A stretch of DNA of 5,202 bases, taken from positions 1-5,202 of the forward strand of contig CAJUBM010000159.1 of assembly GCA_910584735.1 (NCBI GenBank). Reading direction: 5' to 3'. Both the position numbers and the translations under genes were made by a program. The notes below the pieces were generated by a model. That model was not told the DNA's origin, made no database searches, and worked only from the letters and a program-made list of their open reading frames with translations. Within the stretch, counting starts at the first letter, position 1. Every line of letters begins with the position of its first letter. This DNA is from an uncultured Muribaculaceae bacterium. Lineage in GTDB: Bacteria > Bacteroidota > Bacteroidia > Bacteroidales > Muribaculaceae. Below, piece after piece: positions 1 through 4,934 of this stretch.

Positions 1-26
1 CTTTATTTGATGATTTCTAAACTAAC

Positions 27-59
27 GCGATTTTATCGCACCAGTAGTATTTGCAAATA
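27..59. repeat. Two short palindromes near the left edge
   Basis: Positions 27-39 read GCGAT-TTT-ATCGC, a 5-bp inverted repeat with a 3-nt loop, and 48-59 is the perfect 12-bp palindrome TATTTGCAAATA. They lie in A/T-rich DNA left of the terminator at 87-126. They could be operators or part of a promoter for a gene to the left, but I find no convincing TAnnTTTG box with a TTTG partner on either strand here. Short palindromes are common by chance in such sequence. Confidence 0.3.
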
Positions 60-86
60 AATCTTAATAAAATTTTTAGTAGTTAG

Positions 87-126
87 AAAAAAGCAGCCGA
101 TGTATATTTGGCATCGGCTGCTTTTT
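87..126 (-). terminator. Strong intrinsic terminator, possibly bidirectional
   Basis: A perfect 10-bp stem, GCAGCCGATG (93-102) with CATCGGCTGC (112-121), closes a 9-nt loop. It is flanked by an A run (87-92) and a T run (122-126), so the stem can extend to about 15 bp and either strand gives a hairpin followed by U residues. It lies about 24 nt after the stop codon of the minus-strand lipoprotein gene and is its natural terminator. It could also stop a plus-strand transcript entering from the left. Confidence 0.9.
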
Positions 127-149
127 ATGGTGTGGGGATGGTTGTCGTA

Positions 150-800
150 TCAGTTTATGGAGGGGATGACGACTTGCATCAATGTGGATTTTTGCTCTAC
201 ACCGTTGAGGTACGTCTTGCCTTCATATACAGGCTTGTCGTCCTTCCATGTGAGCTTGCTGTTTATCTCGATTTTGAATTCGCGGTTGAGGCGGGGTATT
301 CGGATGGTTATCGTCTCATGGTATTCTCCCCAGCCGTGGAACTGGCCGAAGGCCAGATAGCCGCGATAGCGTTTTGTCTCGAAGTCCTGTTTGTAAATCG
401 GAGCGCTGTATACGTCGCTCAGATACAGGCCGTAGAAAGTTGCGGGAACCATGTCGGTGCGTGAGGGGTGTCCTGGTTGGGCGGCTTTGCCGGCTTTGAG
501 ATAGGGTTCGCCTCCGGGGTAATAGGTGGGGTATTCGCCTACGAACGGGTCTACGATTTCGAAGTTGTAGGTATGGTCACGTATCGTGGCTGTCATCTCA
601 TAGCCTAAGATGTTGTCGGGGTTATCTTTGCTCAGATAGGATTGCCCGGAGGTGTTTACGATGTCTATCATCGGGCTGAACGGCAGTATTTCGTATATCT
701 GGGGTGTGGGGTCTGAGCCGGGATCGTCCTCGCAGGATGAAAGGGTAGCCATGCAGAGTGTGGCTAACAGGATGTAAGTAAGTTTTTTCAGTTCTCTCAT
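150..800 (-). CDS. Small surface-type lipoprotein of unknown function
   Basis: A 216-residue protein with a lipoprotein signal peptide: basic start (MRELKK), hydrophobic stretch about residues 7-19, and lipobox LSSC with the lipidated cysteine at residue 23. The next residues, EDD, resemble the Bacteroidota lipoprotein export signal, an acidic cluster that directs lipoproteins to the outer face of the outer membrane; surface exposure is therefore inferred. The mature part (about 194 residues) is rich in Tyr, Pro and Gly (for example around residues 88-100), and its C-terminal half has alternating polar and hydrophobic stretches suggesting beta strands. I do not recognise a domain and see no catalytic motif. 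The start is supported by the well-placed signal peptide and an upstream TAAATTTG box. It has no Sus-type partner beside it. No terminator separates it from the HD gene 70 nt upstream, so it may also receive read-through transcription. Confidence 0.85.
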   Translation of the reverse strand: MRELKKLTYILLATLCMATLSSCEDDPGSDPTPQIYEILPFSPMIDIVNTSGQSYLSKDNPDNILGYEMTATIRDHTYNFEIVDPFVGEYPTYYPGGEPYLKAGKAAQPGHPSRTDMVPATFYGLYLSDVYSAPIYKQDFETKRYRGYLAFGQFHGWGEYHETITIRIPRLNREFKIEINSKLTWKDDKPVYEGKTYLNGVEQKSTLMQVVIPSIN

Positions 801-824
801 TATGTCGTTTTTTTGTTCAGGCTA

Positions 825-832
825 CAAATTTA
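825..832 (-). promoter_or_regulatory. Candidate -7 box of the lipoprotein gene
   Basis: The minus strand reads TAAATTTG, an exact match to the Bacteroidota primary sigma factor -7 consensus TAnnTTTG, about 25 nt before the lipoprotein ATG. No good TTTG -33 element is found 19-21 nt upstream. Transcription would start around 818-820, giving a leader of roughly 20 nt that is A-rich and lacks a Shine-Dalgarno sequence. Confidence 0.5.
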
Positions 833-870
833 GCGATTAGAAACTTTAAATTCGGTATATTGCTGATGTT

Positions 871-1410
871 TTAACATTTGAACTCGGATTGCAGGGCATC
901 GAATCGTTTTAATGCCTCCGTTCCGAAGCGGGCCATTGATTTTCTTACGCTTTCAGTGGATTTTCGTTCGGCGGAGCCTGATTTGGAGTAAAATTTGTCA
1001 GCGTAACAAATCAGTCTTTCCAGCAATGAATCAGGGAGATATGAGCGGTCAGCGGGGAGGGCTAATGCTTTTGCCTCAGCGGAAGTGATGCCTGAGCCTG
1101 TGTGGCGCTCGGCTACGAGGGCATATTCTTCGGGAACTCCTTCGCGGCGTAGAAGGTCGGCCCCGAGTACGCCGTGGAGTATATAGGGATGTGTGCCACG
1201 GCACTCTATGGCGGGTGCGTCGCATAGGAATATGCCGATGTCGTGGAGCATGGCAGCACACTCGATAGTTTCCTTGTCGATGGGTAGCCGCAGCCGGGCG
1301 GCAATTTCTAAGGCCAGTTCGGCTACTTGCCGACAATGGGAGGTATAAATTACCCTCAGGGCACTGCCCTGAGGGTAATATTTATCAATAATATTCTGAT
1401 ATTCAAACAT
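871..1410 (-). CDS. HD-domain phosphohydrolase of unknown substrate
   Basis: A 179-residue soluble protein of the HD superfamily. The metal-binding pattern is visible in order: His25, the His56-Asp57 pair in LHDIGIF, His79, His103 (ERHTG) and Asp138 (YADKF). This matches the HDIG type, metal-dependent enzymes that usually cleave phosphate esters of nucleotides or related small molecules. All expected ligands are present, so it is probably active. The substrate cannot be read from the sequence. From memory, Bacteroidales homologues have the same length and the same IIDKYYP start, which supports this ATG. It begins 17 nt after the ilvE stop with no terminator or promoter between, so co-transcription with ilvE is likely. 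Codons 11-21 overlap a near-perfect palindrome at 1349-1379. No Shine-Dalgarno sequence is seen. Confidence 0.88.
   Translation of the reverse strand: MFEYQNIIDKYYPQGSALRVIYTSHCRQVAELALEIAARLRLPIDKETIECAAMLHDIGIFLCDAPAIECRGTHPYILHGVLGADLLRREGVPEEYALVAERHTGSGITSAEAKALALPADRSYLPDSLLERLICYADKFYSKSGSAERKSTESVRKSMARFGTEALKRFDALQSEFKC
1349..1379. repeat. 31-nt palindrome with 15-bp perfect arms inside the HD gene
   Basis: ATTACCCTCAGGGCA (1349-1363) is the exact reverse complement of TGCCCTGAGGGTAAT (1365-1379), separated by one base (C1364). Outer A/T arms, ATAAAT at 1345-1350 and ATTTAT at 1380-1385, can add pairs with a small bulge. On the minus strand it covers codons 11-21 of the HD gene, starting about 48 nt after the ilvE stop. 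As RNA it is a very stable G/C-rich hairpin. No U run follows, so it is not a standard terminator. Confidence 0.9.
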
Positions 1411-1427
1411 TAAGATGTCGGATGGCT

Positions 1428-2456
1428 TTAGAGGTCGAGTACCACGTTCCAGTTGTGGGTGTCGGGGAGTTCGCCAAGACGTATGCCGTTGAGGGTGTCG
1501 TAGAGGCGGCGGGTAACGGGGCCGGGCTGGCCGTCTTTAGAGATGATATGCTTCTCGCCGGTATCGAGGTCGTCAATTTCTCCAACGGGGGAACATACGG
1601 CGGCGGTGCCGCATGCGGCGGCTTCCTCGAAAGTGGGGATTTCGGCAACGTCGATGTGGCGGCGTTCAACTTTCAGACCCATGTCGCTGGCAAGCTGCAT
1701 AAGCGATGCGTTGGTGATGGAGGGGAGGATGGAGTCTGACTCAGGGGTGATATATGCGCCGTTCTTGATGGCATAGAAATTGGCGGGGCCACATTCGTCA
1801 AGGTATTTCTTTTCCTTGGGGTCGAGATAGAGCACTGCGGAATATCCCAGCTCGTGGGCCTTCTCGCCGGCCTGGAGTGATGCCGCATAGTTGCCGCCGA
1901 CTTTCCAACGTCCGGTGCCACGGGGTGCCACGCGGTCATACTGGCGCATGATGCAGATGTTGGTAGGCTTGAACCCTGTTTTGAAATAGGGGCCTACCGG
2001 TGTTACGAGCATCATGAAGCAGTATTCATCGGCGGGCTTTACGCCTACACGGGCGGTCATTCCGACTTCCACGGGGCGTATGTACAGTGATGCGCCTGAG
2101 CCGTAAGGGGGGATGAAGCGTTCGTTAAGCTTAACAACCATGCGGATCATCTCCATGAATTTGTCATCGGTGATAGGCTCCATCATGATGCCTTTGGCTG
2201 AATCCTGGATGCGGCGGCAGTTTTCCATAGGCCGGAATACGCGCACCTTGTCATCTTTCCCACGGAAGGCTTTCAAACCCTCGAATACCTCTTGCCCGTA
2301 GTGGAGACATGTCGCGGCGATGTGCATCTCGATTGTTTCTGATGAGGAAACTTCGATTTCGCCCCATTTGCCGTCGCGGAAATAGCAACGTACATTATAA
2401 TCTGTAGGAACATACCCGAATCCAAGGTTGCTCCAGTCAATCTGGCTGTTGTTCAT
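1428..2456 (-). CDS. ilvE: Branched-chain amino acid aminotransferase
   Basis: A 342-residue PLP enzyme of fold type IV (class IV aminotransferases), of the longer BCAT group that includes eukaryotic enzymes. It transfers the amino group between glutamate and the 2-oxo acids of leucine, isoleucine and valine in the cytoplasm, serving the last step of synthesis or the first of breakdown. Visible family motifs: HYGQEVFEGLKAF (52-64), YIRP (125-128), the RWKVGGNYA segment (183-191) with Lys185 as the inferred Schiff-base lysine, DECGPANFYAI (220-230) with the conserved Glu221 and Asn226, SITNASL and CGTAAVCSPVGEI near the C-terminus for cofactor phosphate and substrate binding. The length is normal and complete. 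The start follows a TAA stop of an in-frame 8-codon reading frame directly (TAAATG). The HD gene follows 17 nt downstream, probably in one operon. Confidence 0.96.
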   Translation of the reverse strand: MNNSQIDWSNLGFGYVPTDYNVRCYFRDGKWGEIEVSSSETIEMHIAATCLHYGQEVFEGLKAFRGKDDKVRVFRPMENCRRIQDSAKGIMMEPITDDKFMEMIRMVVKLNERFIPPYGSGASLYIRPVEVGMTARVGVKPADEYCFMMLVTPVGPYFKTGFKPTNICIMRQYDRVAPRGTGRWKVGGNYAASLQAGEKAHELGYSAVLYLDPKEKKYLDECGPANFYAIKNGAYITPESDSILPSITNASLMQLASDMGLKVERRHIDVAEIPTFEEAAACGTAAVCSPVGEIDDLDTGEKHIISKDGQPGPVTRRLYDTLNGIRLGELPDTHNWNVVLDL

Positions 2457-2483
2457 TTATTGTTGTGTTAAGCTGTTAAACAT
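2457..2483 (-). other. Possible 8-codon upstream reading frame abutting ilvE
   Basis: On the minus strand an ATG at 2481-2483 opens a frame coding MFNSLTQQ, whose TAA (2457-2459) touches the ilvE ATG. It contains one leucine and no run of branched-chain codons, so it is not a classic attenuation leader peptide. If translated, terminating ribosomes could reinitiate directly at ilvE. It may simply be chance. Confidence 0.25.
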
Positions 2484-2490
2484 GGATTGG

Positions 2491-2527
2491 AAGGTGTGAC
2501 CGGCCGTTGGAAGACCGGCCACACCTT
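2491..2527 (-). promoter_or_regulatory. Hairpin at the 5' end of the ilvE leader
   Basis: AAGGTGTGACCGG (2491-2503) pairs with CCGGCCACACCTT (2515-2527); in the minus-strand RNA the 13-bp stem has a single G-U pair and an 11-nt loop. It lies 8 nt downstream of the candidate ilvE -7 box, so the transcript would begin almost at the base of the stem. No U run follows on the minus strand, so this is not an ald terminator. A 5'-end stabiliser or regulatory leader are both possible. Confidence 0.6.
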
Positions 2528-2534
2528 TGTGCCG

Positions 2535-2542
2535 CAAATTTA
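2535..2542 (-). promoter_or_regulatory. Candidate -7 box of ilvE
   Basis: The minus strand reads TAAATTTG, an exact TAnnTTTG match, about 78 nt before the ilvE ATG. A TTTG -33 element at the usual distance is not evident. The inferred start near 2528-2530 coincides with the first base of the leader hairpin at 2491-2527, which gives it some support. Confidence 0.5.
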
Positions 2543-2654
2543 ATGATTTATTTTAATTCGGGGTAATTTTTTGTGAATAATTTCTTAAATTCTCTTCATC
2601 TGACTAAACGCGATGGTATTTCGCACGCTTGTTTTCACAAAATATAACCCCGTG

Positions 2655-2691
2655 GCCGAGGTAGCGCCTAAAAGGCGCTACCTCGGCTTTT
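2655..2691. terminator. Strong hairpin downstream of ald
   Basis: GCCGAGGTAGCGCC (2655-2668) and GGCGCTACCTCGGC (2674-2687) form a perfect 14-bp stem around the loop TAAAA. It lies 18 nt beyond the ald stop and probably ends or protects the ald mRNA. The only T run (TTTT, 2688-2691) is on the plus strand side, so as an intrinsic terminator it is oriented for plus-strand transcripts, although no plus-strand gene precedes it. On the minus strand it would act without a U tract. Confidence 0.6.
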
Positions 2692-2705
2692 GCGGCGTCT
2701 ATTGC

Positions 2706-3818
2706 TTATTTTATGTCGTTGAGGTCGTGAAGGGGGAGGTCCCAGGCCTGTGCCACTGCGGGGAATACTACCTTGCCTTCTACGATGTTAACGCCTTGTT
2801 CGAGCGCTTTGTCGTCCTGGCATGCCTTGCGCCATCCCTTGTCGGCCAGTTGGAGGGCATAGGGAAGGGTGGCGTTGGTAAGTGCCAGAGTGGAGGTGAA
2901 AGGCACGGCGCCGGGGATGTTGGCTACCGCGTAGTGCACGATTCCGTCCACCGTGTAGGTCGGGTTTGAATGTGTTGTAGGTTCTGAGGTCTCGAAGCAG
3001 CCGCCCTGGTCTATTGCGACGTCTACCAAGAGTGTGCCCGGACGCATCAGTTTCAGCATGTCGCGGGTCACGAGTTTCGGGGCCTTGGCTCCGGGTATCA
3101 GCACTGAACCTACAACCAGGTCGGCGGTGGGAAGTTCCTCTTCGATATTATGACGCGATGAATAGAGCGTCTTTACATTTTTCGGCATTATCTCAGCCAC
3201 ATGGCGCAGGGTAGGCAGGGAGATGTCGGTTATAGTGACGTCTGCTCCCAGGCCGGCTGCCATGAGGGCGGCGTTGCGCCCCACTACGCCTGCTCCTAAG
3301 ATGAGGACTTTGGCCGGCTTTACGCCCGGTACGCCACCTAATAGTATGCCACGGCCACCCTGGGGTTTCTCAAGGAAACGGGCGCCTTCTTGAATTGACA
3401 TACGGCCTGCAACCTCGCTCATGGGTACCAGCAGCGGCAGGGAGCGGTCCGGCAGCTTCACTGTCTCATAGGCGATACATACGGCGCCGGAGCGGATCAT
3501 TGCTTCGGTTAGCTCGCGGTCGGAGGCGAAATGGAAATATGTGAACAGCACCTGGTCGCGGCGGATGAGATGGTATTCAGGCTTGATAGGCTCTTTTACC
3601 TTGATTATCATCTCTGCTATGGCATATACATCTTCTATGGTAGGAAGTATTTTGGCTCCCACGGCTTCATAAGCGGAATCGGGGAAACCGGTGCCTTCGC
3701 CGGCAGTAGCCTGTACATACACCTCGTGGCCGTGAGCCACCAGTTCTTTTGCGCCGGCCGGAGTAAGTCCGACGCGGTTCTCGTTATTTTTAATCTCTTT
3801 GGGTACTCCGATAATCAT
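2706..3818 (-). CDS. ald: Alanine dehydrogenase
   Basis: A complete 370-residue NAD-dependent alanine dehydrogenase, the usual length for the family. It catalyses L-alanine + NAD + water to pyruvate + ammonia + NADH, reversibly, in the cytoplasm. The N-terminal catalytic domain opens with the family signature IGVPKEIKNNENRVGLTP; Arg15, Lys75 (KVKEP) and His96 (FHFAS) fall at the positions of known pyruvate-binding and catalytic residues. The NAD-binding Rossmann fold shows GAGVVG at 175-180 and Asp198 (TITD), expected to hold the NAD ribose. The catalytic Asp270 lies in VDVAIDQGGC, and HYAVANIPGAVP is the typical later motif. Transhydrogenase alpha subunits are related, but the length and these residues favour Ald. 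The ATG at 3816-3818 gives the canonical N-terminus. It is divergent from the VanZ-like gene and is preceded by a long structured leader. Confidence 0.97.
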   Translation of the reverse strand: MIIGVPKEIKNNENRVGLTPAGAKELVAHGHEVYVQATAGEGTGFPDSAYEAVGAKILPTIEDVYAIAEMIIKVKEPIKPEYHLIRRDQVLFTYFHFASDRELTEAMIRSGAVCIAYETVKLPDRSLPLLVPMSEVAGRMSIQEGARFLEKPQGGRGILLGGVPGVKPAKVLILGAGVVGRNAALMAAGLGADVTITDISLPTLRHVAEIMPKNVKTLYSSRHNIEEELPTADLVVGSVLIPGAKAPKLVTRDMLKLMRPGTLLVDVAIDQGGCFETSEPTTHSNPTYTVDGIVHYAVANIPGAVPFTSTLALTNATLPYALQLADKGWRKACQDDKALEQGVNIVEGKVVFPAVAQAWDLPLHDLNDIK

Positions 3819-3967
3819 AATGGTGTTAGATTTTAGGGTTAAACTTGGAGTTGGAAGCCCAATCCTCGCGCCGGTTAAAATCTTAAATTCCTCCGCAGGC
3901 TCTATTTCCTTAGCCTCTGTGAGCCTTTTGGAGAATAAATTAAGTGTTTTCGGCGTAGCTGGTTAGA
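3819..3967 (-). promoter_or_regulatory. Long, possibly structured ald leader
   Basis: If the TATATTTG box at 3974-3981 is the promoter, the ald mRNA has about 150 nt of leader with no ATG in it. It contains an 8-bp inverted repeat, AGATTTTA (3828-3835) with TAAAATCT (3876-3883), enclosing a small TTGG-AAGC-CCAA hairpin (3851-3862). Further upstream AGGCTC (3897-3902) can pair with GAGCCT (3921-3926), while AGCCT at 3912-3916 competes for the same partner. I do not recognise a known riboswitch; glycine riboswitch cores are not seen. Confidence 0.4.
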
Positions 3968-3973
3968 ACAATG

Positions 3974-3981
3974 CAAATATA
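3974..3981 (-). promoter_or_regulatory. Candidate -7 box of ald
   Basis: The minus strand reads TATATTTG, an exact TAnnTTTG match in the A/T-rich gap between ald and the VanZ-like gene. No clear TTTG lies 19-21 nt upstream. It implies a start near 3967 and a leader of about 150 nt before the ald ATG. Confidence 0.5.
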
Positions 3982-4098
3982 ATACACTATTTTTAGAGAT
4001 TATTCATTTTGGGGCGCATATTTTTTATGTTTTTGGACAGCGTTTTTCAGCAGACGCTATCTGTAGGGATTGTATGGGGCTATGTCGTGGAATTTTCT
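3982..4098. other. Divergent intergenic stretch between ald and the VanZ-like gene
   Basis: Together with the ald leader this makes a gene-free gap of 324 nt (3819-4142). Besides the two candidate -7 boxes facing away from each other, it holds one small inverted repeat, AGCGT (4039-4043) with ACGCT (4054-4058), around a 10-nt loop, and several T runs. I see no small gene and no further recognisable site. Confidence 0.5.
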
Positions 4099-4106
4099 TA
4101 ATTTTG
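4099..4106 (+). promoter_or_regulatory. Candidate -7 box of the VanZ-like gene
   Basis: TAATTTTG matches TAnnTTTG exactly and lies 36 nt before the ATG at 4143. The region 19-21 nt upstream (around 4075-4078, TGGG) is a poor -33 element. The predicted leader is about 30 nt, A/T-rich and without a Shine-Dalgarno sequence. Confidence 0.5.
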
Positions 4107-4142
4107 GAAAAAATTAGAGATAAGATATTTTGAATTTTAGAA

Positions 4143-4577
4143 ATGCGATATAGATATATGCGGCGTTGGCCGGTAGGGTTATTTTCATGTGTAGTCGTTT
4201 TGGCTATTCTCTGGCTGACATTGGCTCCGCATCCCCTTCCGGATGCAGATGTGCCATTGTTCCCCGGCGTTGACAAAGTAGTGCACGCCCTAATGTTTGG
4301 CGGACTTGCCTTCGCATGGATGTTCGACATCGTTTTGTCGCGCCTTAAACGGGGCGGCCACTCCCGAGGCCGATGCTTAGCCGGCTTTCGGCGTACGATG
4401 CTGGCGGCGATAGCGTGTTGCGTAGGCCTTTTCGGAGGGGTAATCGAGGTGCTACAGTGGCTCATGGGTTTGGGTCGTGGCATGGAGTTGGGCGATTTTA
4501 TTGCCGACTGTCTCGGTGCAGTTGTTGCGGTAATAATCTCGCCATATATAATAAGGTGTATCTTCCCGCGAAATTGA
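4143..4577 (+). CDS. VanZ-like family membrane protein
   Basis: A 144-residue integral membrane protein with about four hydrophobic segments (roughly residues 11-28, 46-65, 86-107 and 119-137). It carries the marks of the VanZ-like family: LTLAPHPLP after the first segment, DKVVHALMFGGLAF (44-57), EVLQ (102-105), and the GRGMELGDFIADCLGA block (111-126). The family is named after VanZ of glycopeptide resistance clusters, which lowers teicoplanin susceptibility, but most members, including single chromosomal copies like this one, have no proven function and nothing nearby suggests a resistance cluster. The start at 4143 fits the upstream TAATTTTG box; Met6 (4158) is an alternative. The ORF antisense to it is a shadow. 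It is flanked by ald in divergent orientation and by a tRNA gene downstream. Confidence 0.88.
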   Translation: MRYRYMRRWPVGLFSCVVVLAILWLTLAPHPLPDADVPLFPGVDKVVHALMFGGLAFAWMFDIVLSRLKRGGHSRGRCLAGFRRTMLAAIACCVGLFGGVIEVLQWLMGLGRGMELGDFIADCLGAVVAVIISPYIIRCIFPRN

Positions 4578-4606
4578 CTGTGGCGCTCCCGGTATCTTTT
4601 TGTTTT
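4577..4606 (+). terminator. Weak candidate terminator after the VanZ-like gene
   Basis: A short imperfect stem, ACTG and GG pairing with CC and CGGT around a CGCT loop with one bulged T (4577-4593), is followed by T runs at 4597-4601 and 4603-4606. It starts at the last base of the stop codon. The stem is short and includes a G-U pair, so termination here is plausible rather than certain. Confidence 0.35.
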
Positions 4607-4650
4607 GCAAACGGCAGTTGATTCCGACTGCAGAAAATCACGGGATAAAA

Positions 4651-4682
4651 TTTGGTTAGTTCTTATAAATGAACTAACTTTG
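4651..4682 (+). promoter_or_regulatory. Promoter of the tRNA-Thr gene
   Basis: TTTG (4651-4654), a 20-nt spacer, and TAACTTTG (4675-4682) match both parts of the Bacteroidota promoter with ideal spacing. Transcription should start near 4687-4690, leaving about 35 nt of leader before the tRNA, which includes a small hairpin CGGAAT/ATTCCG (4695-4715). The spacer carries a perfect 8-bp dyad whose right arm enters the -7 box. The -7 surroundings (CTAACTTTGCAC) are identical to those of the promoter at 5127-5158. Confidence 0.85.
4655..4678. repeat. Perfect dyad across the tRNA promoter spacer
   Basis: GTTAGTTC (4655-4662) and GAACTAAC (4671-4678) are exact reverse complements separated by TTATAAAT. 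The left arm begins right after the -33 TTTG and the right arm covers the first four bases of the -7 box. A second perfect palindrome, CGATTAATCG (4687-4696), lies over the expected start site. Such placement is typical of operators, but no regulator is known here. Confidence 0.6.
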
Positions 4683-4722
4683 CACACGATTAATCGGAAT
4701 CCTATCCGTATTCCGTATTCAA

Positions 4723-4795
4723 GCCGCAATAGCTCAGTTGGTAGAGCATTTCATTCGTAACGAAAAGGTCGTGGGTTCGAGTCCCACTCGCGGCT
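4723..4795 (+). tRNA. tRNA-Thr, anticodon CGU
   Basis: A 73-nt cloverleaf folds with all arms: 7-bp acceptor (4723-4729 with 4788-4794), D arm GCTC/GAGC, anticodon loop TTCGTAA (4754-4760) with anticodon CGT at 4756-4758, variable loop AGGTC, and T arm GTGGG/CCCAC around TTCGAGT. It reads the threonine codon ACG. The discriminator base is T and only CC of the CCA end is encoded. Two stem positions are A-C instead of Watson-Crick pairs: A4728-C4789 in the acceptor and A4753-C4761 at the base of the anticodon loop. The rest is intact, and a good promoter and terminator surround it, so it is probably expressed. Confidence 0.93.
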
Positions 4796-4799
4796 CCGT

Positions 4800-4840
4800 A
4801 AACACCCTGTAACTCGCTGAGTTCCAGGGTGTTTTCTTTT
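4800..4840 (+). terminator. Intrinsic terminator of the tRNA gene
   Basis: AACACCCTG (4801-4809) pairs with CAGGGTGTT (4825-4833), and inside it AACTC (4811-4815) pairs with GAGTT (4819-4823) around the loop GCT, with one T-C mismatch between the two stems. The sequence ends in TTTTCTTTT. It begins 5 nt after the tRNA. Confidence 0.92.
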
Positions 4841-4864
4841 ATTAAAAAGCACTCAATAAGCAAT

Positions 4865-4934
4865 TGTCGCGAAGTTTCCGTCAGGTCTTGTTTTTTTTAG
4901 CGTCCTTCTCGGGGCGTTTTTTTGTTCCGCGACA
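4865..4934. repeat. Inverted repeat enclosing a second terminator
   Basis: TGTCGCG (4865-4871) and CGCGACA (4928-4934) are exact reverse complements 56 nt apart, and the pairing can resume inward with GAA/TTC after a one-base offset. Between them lie a run of eight T and the terminator hairpin at 4901-4923. The unit could be a small structured RNA or a DNA element; no gene lies in it. Confidence 0.45.
4901..4923 (+). terminator. Second intrinsic terminator downstream of the tRNA
   Basis: CGTCC (4901-4905) pairs with GGGCG (4912-4916), including one G-U pair, around TTCTCG, followed directly by seven T (4917-4923). It is on the plus strand about 105 nt after the tRNA and may be a back-up for it, or end a separate short transcript. 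Confidence 0.6.

Noticed and set aside
1349..1379. Palindrome as an inserted mobile repeat
   Set aside because: The HD protein aligns, as far as I recall, with homologues without extra residues here, so insertion of a 31-nt element is unlikely; the structure arose within normal codons.
1422..1939. Several plus- and minus-strand frames within ilvE
   Set aside because: All overlap the well-supported ilvE gene in other frames, with no recognisable motifs.
2613..2969. 118-codon plus-strand frame overlapping the end of ald, with a hairpin and T run inside
   Set aside because: Most of it is antisense to ald and the translation resembles no family. The hairpin lies inside the frame instead of after it.
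3819..3967. Glycine or other known riboswitch upstream of ald
   Set aside because: I could not find the conserved core sequences of a glycine riboswitch or any other class I know.
4143..4577. VanZ-like gene as evidence of a glycopeptide resistance cluster
   Set aside because: There are no vanH, vanA, vanX, or regulator genes around it, and isolated VanZ-like proteins are common in bacteria.
4025..4729. 234-codon minus-strand reading frame opposite the VanZ-like gene
   Set aside because: It is antisense to a clear VanZ-like gene, runs into the tRNA region, has no family features, and its composition (many Arg, Pro, Ser, Thr) is that of a shadow frame.
4723..4860. tRNA gene as an integration site (att)
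   Set aside because: The 3' part of the tRNA is not repeated downstream in the window and there is no integrase or phage gene.
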